Source: Nitrospinaceae bacterium
GTDB taxonomy: Bacteria; Nitrospinota; Nitrospinia; Nitrospinales; VA-1
DNA length: 5,548 nt
Direction of reading: 5' to 3'
NCBI GenBank assembly: GCA_029261435.1
Contig: JAJDBI010000177.1
Span: 1 to 5,548 of the forward strand
Part shown: positions 1 through 5,548 of the stretch, piece after piece
How the letters are laid out: every line of letters begins with the position of its first letter
Position numbering within the stretch: position 1 is the first letter of the stretch
The notes under the pieces: model-generated
Database searches by the model: none
Seen by the model: the letters and a program-made list of their open reading frames with translations, nothing else
What the model was told of the DNA's origin: nothing
Position numbers and translations under genes: made by a program

Positions 1-587
1 AAAGCCGAGGATACCAGGAATTAGCAGATATTGAAGTTCTGCGCGGCCACTTAAATAAAGCCAAAGGACTTTATGAAAAAGCTAAAGGACTGGGAGACCC
101 AAATGGAATCGCCAAGGCCACTCTGGAAGAGTTTCCTGAGAAAGTTGATTCGACAGAGCGGCAACCGCTAAACCCCAATGCTTTGTTCATCGACCCTATT
201 AATGCTCTCAACAGAAAGGGAGAGATTTTTGCCCACTTTGGAATGTATCAACGAGCTATGGGAATCTATTCCATGGTTTTGAGAATGAATCCGACCGACC
301 TTACGGCTCTGCTCAATACCGCCACCGCCAATTATAAAAATGAAAAATACAACCGAACCATTTCTATTCTGGAAAGATTGTTTGTCATCCACCCCAACCA
401 CGAAAATATCATAGCTCACCGTTTACTACTCGCCCGGGCTTACGTTATGAAAGGAGACCTTGGAGACGGGATCAAGAACCTTGAGATTGTTTTAAAAATG
501 AATCCTGGAGTGAAAAAAATTATCACCTCAGATCCAACTTTCGAAAAATTAAGAGCCCTGGAATCTTTCAGGACTTTAGTTCAGTAG
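1..587 (+). CDS. TPR-repeat protein, C-terminal part (5' end outside window)
   Basis: The frame is open from base 3 to the TAG at 585-587 and gives 194 residues, so the gene enters from the left. A TTG at 183 could act as a start, but the upstream codons continue the same repeat-like helices (for example ELADIEVLRGHLNKAKGLYE), so I treat it as internal. Three consecutive 34-36-residue TPR units are visible at about residues 66-99, 100-133 and 134-169. Each has the small/large residue spacing of paired helices and ends near an 'MNP' or 'HPN' turn; a further partial unit lies at residues 1-31. The tail at 177-193 (DPTFEKLRALESFRTLV) resembles the 'DP-F-LR-F' ending common after the last TPR in bacterial proteins. 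TPRs are protein-binding scaffolds, so no specific function, partner or cell location can be given without the N-terminus. No convincing terminator follows it. Confidence 0.88.
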   Translation, partial: SRGYQELADIEVLRGHLNKAKGLYEKAKGLGDPNGIAKATLEEFPEKVDSTERQPLNPNALFIDPINALNRKGEIFAHFGMYQRAMGIYSMVLRMNPTDLTALLNTATANYKNEKYNRTISILERLFVIHPNHENIIAHRLLLARAYVMKGDLGDGIKNLEIVLKMNPGVKKIITSDPTFEKLRALESFRTLVQ

Positions 588-624
588 CCTCAATCGTCAT
601 TCTTTAGCTTGCGAAAAGTTAAGT

Positions 625-653
625 TTGACTTTAAATTTTTGTTCCGGTCTAAT
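625..653 (+). promoter_or_regulatory. sigma-70-type promoter for the exported protein/peroxiredoxin operon
   Basis: The -35 element TTGACT (625-630) matches TTGACA at five of six positions. After a 17-base spacer, the -10 element TCTAAT (648-653) matches TATAAT at five of six. Transcription would begin near 660, leaving a leader of about 60 bases before the ATG at 722. A short dyad (AAAGT 615-619 with ACTTT 628-632) overlaps the -35; it could be an operator half-site pair or chance. This is the only strong promoter-like match I found in the window. Confidence 0.6.
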
Positions 654-721
654 GAATCGAAACACTAGCTCATTATTTTTTTCATAAAGACCCCACAACC
701 CAAGCTACGGGGAGCCTGCAC

Positions 722-1177
722 ATGACAAAGCTTCAATACGCACCTAAGAATTGGAAAACTTCTTCAGTTTTCATGGTTTTTCTCGCATTAAGTTTTTTCC
801 TGATTCAAACTCAAAAAAGTTTTGCCGCTGACATTTGCAAAGAAGGACTAAAAGAATTGCATGGGAGTCAGGGAGTCATTCAGGCAAAGGGAGGCATTTG
901 GGGGTACCTGGAGCAGTCTTCCGCACTGAAGGACAAGTCAATATTAGGGCTTCAAATTGACGGCAAACTGCAACGCCTGATTGTCTCCTTTGAAGGTCTT
1001 TGCGCAGCAGGTAAAACCCCAACTCCAAAGCTTCATGGCTTAATTTTAGGACTGATTGGAGATGCAAGAATGATTTTCAACAGGGATGCTGACCGGCAAC
1101 CTAAAGACAAGGTTTTAGGAAAATTAAATAACCTGAATAAGAACATTGATGACTTACTGGCCCAACTACCTGGCTAA
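722..1177 (+). CDS. small exported protein of unknown family, two cysteines
   Basis: The product is 151 residues. The ATG at 722 has a good ribosome-binding site, GGGGAG at 709-714, seven bases upstream. The N-terminus is a classic Sec signal peptide: basic residues up to K12, a hydrophobic core at about 14-28, and a likely signal peptidase I site after S33-F34-A35. The mature protein would be about 116 residues, periplasmic or secreted. It is not a lipoprotein, since no cysteine lies at the cleavage point. The mature part is mostly amphipathic helix with exactly two cysteines, C39 and C94, which could form a disulfide after export. The C-terminal third (about 128-150) is a Lys/Asn/Leu-rich helix. 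I do not recognise the family and assign no function. It sits just after a good promoter and only 5 bases before the peroxiredoxin gene, so the two are probably co-transcribed. Co-transcription does not show that they share a pathway. Confidence 0.85.
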   Translation: MTKLQYAPKNWKTSSVFMVFLALSFFLIQTQKSFAADICKEGLKELHGSQGVIQAKGGIWGYLEQSSALKDKSILGLQIDGKLQRLIVSFEGLCAAGKTPTPKLHGLILGLIGDARMIFNRDADRQPKDKVLGKLNNLNKNIDDLLAQLPG

Positions 1178-1182
1178 AAATT

Positions 1183-1647
1183 ATGGCTGAATTAAAAGAA
1201 GGAAATAAAGCACCGGACTTTACGGCGATTGACCAGAACGGAGAGAAGGTCAAACTCAGTTCTTTTAGAGGAAAAAAGAATGTCGTGCTTTATTTTTATC
1301 CCAAGGACATGACCCCCGGCTGCACCACGCAGGCCTGCGACTTCCGCGATCAACACAAAAAATTCAAAAGCACCATTATTCTCGGTGTGAGTATCGATTC
1401 AATAGAAAGGCACCAGAAGTTTATTGCGAAATACGACCTCCCCTTCACCCTCATTGCCGACATAGATAAAAAGGTAGTGCAAAAATACGGCATATGGCAG
1501 GAAAAAAAGCTCTACGGAAAAACCTTTATGGGAATTGTTCGAACCACCTTCATCATTGATAAGACAGGCACGATTCAAAAAATCTTCCCCAAGGTAAAAG
1601 TAAAGACTCACATCGAAGACGTGCTTTCCGCATTGAAGGAAATCTAA
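1183..1647 (+). CDS. bcp: thiol peroxidase, PrxQ/BCP-type peroxiredoxin
   Basis: At 154 residues this is full length for the BCP/PrxQ family, which reduces hydrogen peroxide and organic hydroperoxides using thioredoxin-type electron donors. The thioredoxin-like fold starts with the usual 'G-APDF' segment (G7-F13). The active-site stretch YPKDMTPGCTTQACDFRD holds the peroxidatic Cys47 (PGCT) and the resolving Cys52 five residues later, the C-X4-C spacing typical of atypical 2-Cys PrxQ enzymes. T44 and P45 of the catalytic T/S-x-x-C motif and the conserved Arg120 (VRTTFIID) are present. There is no signal peptide, so it acts in the cytoplasm. The start codon has no clear Shine-Dalgarno sequence. 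It lies 5 bases after the stop of the exported-protein gene, so translation may depend on re-initiating ribosomes. Its TAA (1645-1647) interlocks with the stop of the convergent peptidase gene. Confidence 0.95.
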   Translation: MAELKEGNKAPDFTAIDQNGEKVKLSSFRGKKNVVLYFYPKDMTPGCTTQACDFRDQHKKFKSTIILGVSIDSIERHQKFIAKYDLPFTLIADIDKKVVQKYGIWQEKKLYGKTFMGIVRTTFIIDKTGTIQKIFPKVKVKTHIEDVLSALKEI

Positions 1648-3071
1648 CCCTCTTTCCTGTTGGCCATTAACTTCTCAATTTGCTTTACAGTTTTAGGGAT
1701 TTTTCTGGAAAGGTTCAAACACCCAGTTTTTGTCATCACAAGATTATCTTCGATACGAATACCTATCTTTTCATCATAGTTTTTTCCATTCAAGCGTAGA
1801 CGAAACTCCCCATACAACCCGGGCTCATTACTGATCATCCAGCCAGGTTGCATAGACTGCTGAAGGTAGTTGCGGAAAGGATCACCATCATGCTCCTGCT
1901 CCCCCATCAAGTGGCTCACCCCGTGCGGCCTGCCCTTATACTGCAGTTTAAGCTTACCTCCTATCGACTTGAAGTCGCGCTCGATCCCTTCATTGACCTT
2001 ATCCCAGCACACTGTATTCAATTCATCAATCGTTATTCCAGCCCGAGCCTTTTTCTCAACCGCAACCTGGGCTTTCAAAACAATTTCATAAAGTATTTTC
2101 TGCATGGGATTGAACCGCCCGGATACGGGGAAAGTCCTGGTAATATCAGCATGCATGGTCATCCAGCGCACTCCAAAATCAATCAGCATCATTTCATTTT
2201 TTGAAAAATCGTCATCGTTCTTTGTGTAGTGAAGAACAGTTGCATTGACTCCTGATGCCACAATGGATGGATAGCTGAGACCAAAAGGTGTGTTCATCAA
2301 CATCTGACCTTCCAGGTAACCTTGCACCTGACATTCATTTTTAAAGTTTCTGAAATTTTTCAGCATGACCTTATATCCGCCGTTAGTGATATCCTGGGCC
2401 TTGCTGGCATTAGCAATATCATATTTATCCAACGGCAAACGTAGTTCGAAATGATTCTTCATTATATTTTTCAAGGCCCCGTTAGGAGCCTTCCAGGACC
2501 GCAACCAACCCTCAAGCTTCTTTTTAAAGTCGAAATTATGATCCGTTTTAATGCTGACGACTTTACCTCTTTGGATACCTTCCAGCCAGAGTGTTCCCAT
2601 CGTTTTTTTCTTCTGCTTCATAAACCGCTCTTTCAAGACATCCTTGAATTCACGGATATCACGGACATCCTGAATCCCTGTAACCGACCGTACTTCTTTC
2701 AAGCTCTGTTCATCCCCAACACCAAACCGGACACCCTCCCAAAACTCCATAACCCTGTCTTTGCTATCCACGAATAAAATTTCATCTGACAATTTCGAAT
2801 TCGGGTCCAGCAACAGGATGACATTATTCTGGTTTATGCCGGTCAAATGCATCATCGCCGGTTCCTGGTATGTAGGACTATGAGCGTAAGACCAGGTTGT
2901 CTTTCCACCCGGGCCGTAAGGAACACCCGTAACAGCAATAAGCTGGCCTTCCTTCGCCATTAGTTTTTTTCTTCTATCACGAAATCTCCGTTTGGCAAAA
3001 GCTCCTGCTCCTCCATCTCGGAATATCCCTGTATGAATTTTTTTCAAGGTTTTCATATAGTTAATTTTCAT
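1644..3071 (-). CDS. M24B-family metallopeptidase (Xaa-Pro aminopeptidase type)
   Basis: The product is 475 residues, close to the length of PepP-type enzymes. These remove an N-terminal residue that precedes proline, using two metal ions, usually manganese. An N-terminal AMP_N-like domain spans about 28-150, including FRDRRKKLMAKEG, MHLTGIN, a hydrophobic strand VILLLDP and EFWEGVRFG. The catalytic 'pita-bread' domain spans about 225-470. All five metal ligands are recognisable: D298 (LIDFG), D309 (HADITRTFP, same 11-residue spacing as PepP), H383 (RPHGVSHLMG), E416 (NEPGLY) and E441 (GIRIEDN). H281 (VLHYT), H387 and H394 match accessory active-site histidines. There is no signal peptide, so it should be cytoplasmic. 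The start is uncertain: M1 (3071) has AGGA only one base away, and M6 (3056) is an alternative. A later Met38 would cut into the AMP_N domain. Residues 10-27 are a basic, Gly/Ala-rich segment outside the usual domain. The exact substrate cannot be read from the sequence. Confidence 0.93.
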   Translation of the reverse strand: MKINYMKTLKKIHTGIFRDGGAGAFAKRRFRDRRKKLMAKEGQLIAVTGVPYGPGGKTTWSYAHSPTYQEPAMMHLTGINQNNVILLLDPNSKLSDEILFVDSKDRVMEFWEGVRFGVGDEQSLKEVRSVTGIQDVRDIREFKDVLKERFMKQKKKTMGTLWLEGIQRGKVVSIKTDHNFDFKKKLEGWLRSWKAPNGALKNIMKNHFELRLPLDKYDIANASKAQDITNGGYKVMLKNFRNFKNECQVQGYLEGQMLMNTPFGLSYPSIVASGVNATVLHYTKNDDDFSKNEMMLIDFGVRWMTMHADITRTFPVSGRFNPMQKILYEIVLKAQVAVEKKARAGITIDELNTVCWDKVNEGIERDFKSIGGKLKLQYKGRPHGVSHLMGEQEHDGDPFRNYLQQSMQPGWMISNEPGLYGEFRLRLNGKNYDEKIGIRIEDNLVMTKTGCLNLSRKIPKTVKQIEKLMANRKEG

Positions 3072-3163
3072 ATCCTGTTTTTTATTTACAAAATTTAATA
3101 GTACTATAAACGTGATCGTGACCCAACCCCATTCAAGATTTATTAAGAACGAACTTATATTTT
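3072..3163. promoter_or_regulatory. divergent promoter region between the peptidase and SRAP genes
   Basis: This 92-base, AT-rich gap must hold the start signals of both divergent genes unless they are transcribed from elsewhere. On the plus strand TATAAA (3105-3110) resembles a -10 box. On the minus strand TATAGT (3108 down to 3103) overlaps it almost exactly. Neither has a convincing -35 at 16-18 bases; TTTACA at 3085-3090 is only 14 bases from the plus-strand -10. If both are real, the two promoters would compete for the same DNA. Neither gene shows a strong ribosome-binding site here, and the SRAP ATG is preceded by an AT-rich stretch with no GGAG-like core. Confidence 0.3.
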
Positions 3164-3814
3164 ATGTGCGGACGATATACCCTAACCAAACCTTTGAAGG
3201 CCATTGAGTCCCATTTCGGACCTCTCCATGTCAATTTGGAATATCGCCCCAGTTACAATATTGCTCCCAGCCAGCTATCACCTGTGGTCATCAATATTTC
3301 AGGACAAAGAGAATTGACTGCAATGAAATGGGGGTTGGTACCATCATGGGCGAAGGATGAAAAAATGAAGTTCATCAACGCACGATCAGAAACCGCGCAT
3401 GAAAAACCCAGTTTCAAAAACGCACTTAGAAGCCAACGTTGCCTGATTCCTGCGGATGGTTTTATAGAATGGCGGGGAACTGAAAAACAACCTTGCTATA
3501 TATACTTAAAAGACCAACCCCCCTTCGGCTTTGCCGGTCTTTGGTCCACTTGGAAAAGTCCCGAAGGTATAAGCTTGAACACCTATTCAATACTGACGAC
3601 CGGAGCCAACGAAAAGCTAAGCCCTATCCATGCGCGAATGCCAATTATTTTACCCTCCGAACAATACGAAACATGGCTTGCACCCGATTCCGGTCTCGAT
3701 ACCCTACGAGACCTCTTTACGGCCTATCCATCGGAAGAAATTGGTTTTCATCCGGTATCGAAGGAAGTCAACTTACCGAAAAACAATCTTCCTGAAATTT
3801 TACAGAATCTTTAA
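3164..3814 (+). CDS. SRAP-domain abasic-site processing protein (YedK/HMCES type)
   Basis: The product is 216 residues, a full-length single SRAP domain. Known relatives (E. coli YedK, human HMCES) bind abasic sites in single-stranded DNA and form a stable thiazolidine crosslink through the amino group and thiol of Cys2 once Met1 is removed. This shields the lesion during replication. The start MCGRYTL fixes the N-terminus, because catalysis needs Cys2 directly after the initiator Met. Other family landmarks are N32 (SYNIAPSQ), KWGLVPSWAKD (55-65), R74 and E76 (INARSET), the catalytic Glu102 (DGFIEW) and the catalytic His156 (SPIHARMP, equivalent to YedK His160). The conserved closing VNLPKN segment is also present. 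It should be cytoplasmic or nucleoid-associated. Family members are often near SOS genes, but the neighbours here are unrelated, and I saw no LexA-type operator. Its TAA (3812-3814) interlocks with the stop of the convergent methyltransferase gene. Confidence 0.95.
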   Translation: MCGRYTLTKPLKAIESHFGPLHVNLEYRPSYNIAPSQLSPVVINISGQRELTAMKWGLVPSWAKDEKMKFINARSETAHEKPSFKNALRSQRCLIPADGFIEWRGTEKQPCYIYLKDQPPFGFAGLWSTWKSPEGISLNTYSILTTGANEKLSPIHARMPIILPSEQYETWLAPDSGLDTLRDLFTAYPSEEIGFHPVSKEVNLPKNNLPEILQNL

Positions 3815-4413
3815 TCCTTTTTTTTCAAAATACCCAGCCATTCCTTATCTTTTCTTTGCTCGGCAGACAAGGATGTTTTATCTAGTTCCTGGATTTTAAA
3901 ATTCTTTGCAAAATTCACTTCAATATCTTCTCGGGTAGTATTATAAGGAGGGCCACCCTCTTTACCGGTGTGATAAAACAACCCCACCAACATTCCGCCG
4001 GGCTTCAATATTCGCGTAACCTTCTGAACGTAATCCTGTCTTTGTCTGGGGGAAATAGCGCAAAAAAATGTTTGCTCCAGCACCAGGTCAAAAACACCAT
4101 CGTGAGAATCATCCAGACCGAAAAAATCCTGATGCAAAACCCGGCCACTCAAACTTCTCTCTTTCAGGGCGCTCTCTAAATAAGTGACGGCTCCTTTGGA
4201 AAAATCAATTGCTGTCACTTCGAAACCATTTTCTGCGAGAAAAATCACTTCGTGTCCCCTTCCACAACCCGGAACCAGAGCTTTACCCACAGGCAGTTTT
4301 TCCTCTTCCCACAACTTGACAAAAGGAGGAGCTACTTGCCCCAGATCCCAACCCAGGTCATTGGATTCATAGTGACCTTGCCAATCTTCCTGGCTATATT
4401 CCTTCTCGGTCAT
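3811..4413 (-). CDS. SAM-dependent methyltransferase, thiopurine/thiol/halide methyltransferase group
   Basis: The product is 200 residues, a single class I methyltransferase fold. Motif I is at 46-54 (LVPGCGRGH), the ribose-binding acidic residue is D70 (AIDFS), and D96 (HQDFF) fits the adenine-binding loop. The WDLGQVAPPF segment (22-31), the block around EQTFFCAISP (113-122) and the late GPPY motif near 153-156 are landmarks I associate with the TPMT/HOL family. That family methylates small thiols, thiopurines, halides or tellurium/selenium species. The actual acceptor cannot be decided from sequence; detoxification of sulfide-like or chalcogen compounds is a family-based guess. There is no signal peptide, so it is cytoplasmic. 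Its ATG overlaps the TGA of the upstream dehydrogenase gene in an ATGA. No good ribosome-binding site precedes it, which suggests translational coupling. It converges on the SRAP gene with interlocked stops and no visible terminator. Confidence 0.88.
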   Translation of the reverse strand: MTEKEYSQEDWQGHYESNDLGWDLGQVAPPFVKLWEEEKLPVGKALVPGCGRGHEVIFLAENGFEVTAIDFSKGAVTYLESALKERSLSGRVLHQDFFGLDDSHDGVFDLVLEQTFFCAISPRQRQDYVQKVTRILKPGGMLVGLFYHTGKEGGPPYNTTREDIEVNFAKNFKIQELDKTSLSAEQRKDKEWLGILKKKD

Positions 4414-5336
4414 GACAATTTATGATACTCAACAAGGTTTTGAATAGCCGCCTTACCCATCGCTTCTACCGCTTCTTTTGCGTTGCCTCCAATATGTGGA
4501 GTCACCATCAAATTCGAGAGTTGAAGAAAATCCATATCGGTTGGGGGTTCCTGACAAAACACATCCAATCCCGCCCCTGCAATCTCTCCTGAAACCAATG
4601 CCTTATGAAGGTCCTCTTGATGAACCACCCGTCCCCTGCTGGTATTGACCAGAAACGCTGTAGGTTTCATTCTTACAAAGACAGATTTATTGATAAGATT
4701 TTCGGTATTTTCTGTCAAAGGCACATGAAGAGTTACAATGTCTGCCTCTGCAACTAGTTCATCAAACGCCATTTCAATTGCATCAAATTGGCGGCAAAAT
4801 TCACTACGGTCTGCAATATCCCGAACCCTGATTTTGCATTGAAACGGTTGTATTAGACGTACCAACTCCTGCCCCACATTGCCACAACCAATAACGCCCA
4901 CGATTTTTCCGCTGAGTTCCTGTCCTCCTTCGCGTTGCCAAACCCCTTCTTTTAATTTTTCTGACAACATATTGTGACAGAGCCCGATCATGAACCCCAA
5001 TGTCAGTTCGGCCACAGACCTTTTGTTTGTACCAAAGCTCACGCGAAATTCAATATTGGCACGACCCAACGCCTCCTGATCCACATTATCCAGCCCCACA
5101 CCATATTTTGAGATCATTTTCAGTTTAGGCAGAGAACGAACCAATTCAGCACTGATAAGGTCACGCCCTATCATAGCGACATCCGCATCCTTCAAGAAAT
5201 CGAACAGTTCGGAGTCAGAAAGATATCTGCCTTTTTCGTTGAAGACGGTATTAGAAAAGTGGCTCGATAGTTCTGCTCTCAGGGAGGGCGACTTGCAAAA
5301 GGCCGGAGGAGTCACCACTACTCTTGGGGCATCCAT
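4410..5336 (-). CDS. D-2-hydroxyacid dehydrogenase, 3-phosphoglycerate dehydrogenase-like, short form
   Basis: The product is 308 residues. The family oxidises D-2-hydroxyacids, or reduces 2-keto acids, with NAD; 3-phosphoglycerate dehydrogenase (SerA), the first step of serine synthesis, is the best-known member. The NAD-binding Rossmann motif is GVIGCGNVG (147-155), with Asp173 after the second strand favouring NAD over NADP. The catalytic triad is visible: Arg234 (NTSRGR), Glu263 (FCQEPP) and His281 (TPHIGG). The N-terminal substrate domain carries the conserved KYGVGLDNVD (77-86) and NKRSVAELTLG (104-114). The protein ends right after the catalytic domain, so it lacks the ACT regulatory domain of long SerA enzymes and should not show serine feedback of that type. 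Substrate assignment is therefore open: 3-phosphoglycerate or another hydroxyacid. The ATG lies three bases after the stop of the TraB-like remnant. A weak AGG seven bases upstream is the only ribosome-binding candidate. Its TGA overlaps the start of the methyltransferase. Confidence 0.92.
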   Translation of the reverse strand: MDAPRVVVTPPAFCKSPSLRAELSSHFSNTVFNEKGRYLSDSELFDFLKDADVAMIGRDLISAELVRSLPKLKMISKYGVGLDNVDQEALGRANIEFRVSFGTNKRSVAELTLGFMIGLCHNMLSEKLKEGVWQREGGQELSGKIVGVIGCGNVGQELVRLIQPFQCKIRVRDIADRSEFCRQFDAIEMAFDELVAEADIVTLHVPLTENTENLINKSVFVRMKPTAFLVNTSRGRVVHQEDLHKALVSGEIAGAGLDVFCQEPPTDMDFLQLSNLMVTPHIGGNAKEAVEAMGKAAIQNLVEYHKLS

Positions 5337-5339
5337 TGG

Positions 5340-5548
5340 TCAGCCTAAAATCTGGGTAACAATAGAAGCACCGGCTGTATAGGTGCCTATCATGGAACCC
5401 AAGCTTGAAAAAAAGAAAATCAGAAACAGTCGTGCAACGCGATTTTTCCACCACATGGAATAGACAGCAATATCATCGCGCTAAGTTTCAAAGTCACTCA
5501 CTTAGGGTTAACGCAAATACGAATCGACCAAACCCACAACCATTCCCG
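5340..5548 (-). pseudogene. C-terminal tail of a TraB/PrgY-like membrane protein with three in-frame stops
   Basis: Reading the minus strand from 5546 down to the TGA at 5342-5340 in one frame gives GMVVGLVDSYLR, stop, P, stop, VSDFET, stop, then RDDIAVYSMWWKNRVAR. It ends with a hydrophobic segment, LFLIFFFSSLGSMIGTYTAG and ASIVTQILG. The pattern of a glycine-rich 'G-V-GLV--YLR-P-V-DF' stretch, then 'D-W-NRV-R', then a hydrophobic 'LGS-IGT' helix is what I recall for the C-terminus of TraB/PrgY (pheromone-shutdown) family membrane proteins. Homology-like residues continue on both sides of the stops in the same frame, with no indel. The stops are TAA at 5510-5508, TAA at 5504-5502 and TAG at 5483-5481. 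Either the gene is decayed by point mutations or the sequence contains errors. The last piece could start at an ATG (5456-5454), giving 38 residues. It is the first member of the leftward gene string, three bases before the dehydrogenase. Family assignment rests on memory of motifs. Confidence 0.6.

Noticed and set aside
168..419. Minus-strand open frame of 83 codons
   Set aside because: It is antisense to clear TPR repeats that run through the whole stretch. The translation is low in recognisable structure.
615..641. Possible terminator after the TPR gene: stem AAAGTTA/TGACTTT (one T-G pair) with a four-base loop, followed by AAATTTTT
   Set aside because: The stem is short, AT-rich and contains a wobble pair, and it sits on the -35 of the better-supported promoter. 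I do not call it a terminator.
1848..2204. Plus-strand open frame of 118 codons, and a nested 73-codon frame at 1870-2091
   Set aside because: They lie wholly antisense to the catalytic domain of the well-supported M24B peptidase, show no domain-like pattern and have no ribosome-binding site. They are shadow frames.
3147..3154. Tandem GAACGAAC upstream of the SRAP gene as a LexA-like site
   Set aside because: Known LexA sites with GAAC/GTTC half-sites need a spacer between them. This direct repeat has none and is too short to support an operator.
3509..3546. Nested inverted repeats: GACCAA/TTGGTC outside CGGC-TTT-GCCG
   Set aside because: They lie inside the SRAP coding sequence, where the protein is conserved (FAGLW), with no T-run after the stem. 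Most likely chance.
5251..5454. Minus-strand frame of 67 codons beginning at a GTG and running into the dehydrogenase gene
   Set aside because: It overlaps the start of the dehydrogenase by 86 bases and has no family pattern. The neighbouring frame in the same stretch gives the TraB-like tail, which explains the sequence better.
5481..5510. Stop-codon reassignment (TAA/TAG read as Gln) to rescue the TraB-like gene
   Set aside because: All intact genes in the window end properly at TAA, TAG or TGA at family-typical lengths, so the host uses all three as normal stops. Nonsense mutation or sequence error is simpler.

Overview
This is an ordinary stretch of bacterial chromosome: seven intact or window-truncated protein genes, one apparently broken gene at the right edge, and very short intergenic gaps. 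I saw no rRNA, tRNA, CRISPR array, insertion sequence or phage gene. The secretion signal and enzyme types suggest a Gram-negative bacterium of moderate GC content. The overall style reminds me of Nitrospinota or deltaproteobacteria-like marine lineages, but that is an impression and not something the sequence proves.

Left block (+ strand, 1-1647). The C-terminal part of a tetratricopeptide-repeat (TPR) protein ends at 587. A gap of 134 bases carries a good sigma-70-type promoter (TTGACT, 17 bases, TCTAAT). It would drive a two-gene operon: a small exported protein of unknown family with two cysteines, then, 5 bases on, a PrxQ/BCP-type peroxiredoxin.

Middle block. A minus-strand M24B metallopeptidase (Xaa-Pro aminopeptidase type, all five metal ligands present) converges on the peroxiredoxin, and the two stop codons interlock. 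The peptidase diverges, across 92 bases, from a plus-strand SRAP protein of the YedK/HMCES type, the cysteine-based sensor of abasic sites in single-stranded DNA.

Right block (- strand, 5548 to 3811). Transcription runs leftward. First comes the C-terminal tail of what looks like a TraB/PrgY-family membrane protein. Its conserved reading frame holds three in-frame stop codons, so it is probably a pseudogene. Three bases after its final stop begins a D-2-hydroxyacid (3-phosphoglycerate-like) dehydrogenase. This overlaps by ATGA a SAM-dependent methyltransferase of the thiol/halide/thiopurine methyltransferase group. The methyltransferase converges on the SRAP gene, again with interlocked stops.

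No novel multi-gene system is evident. The observation most worth checking is the TraB-like tail with three stops. Next are the uncharacterised exported protein beside the peroxiredoxin and the tight dehydrogenase-methyltransferase coupling.
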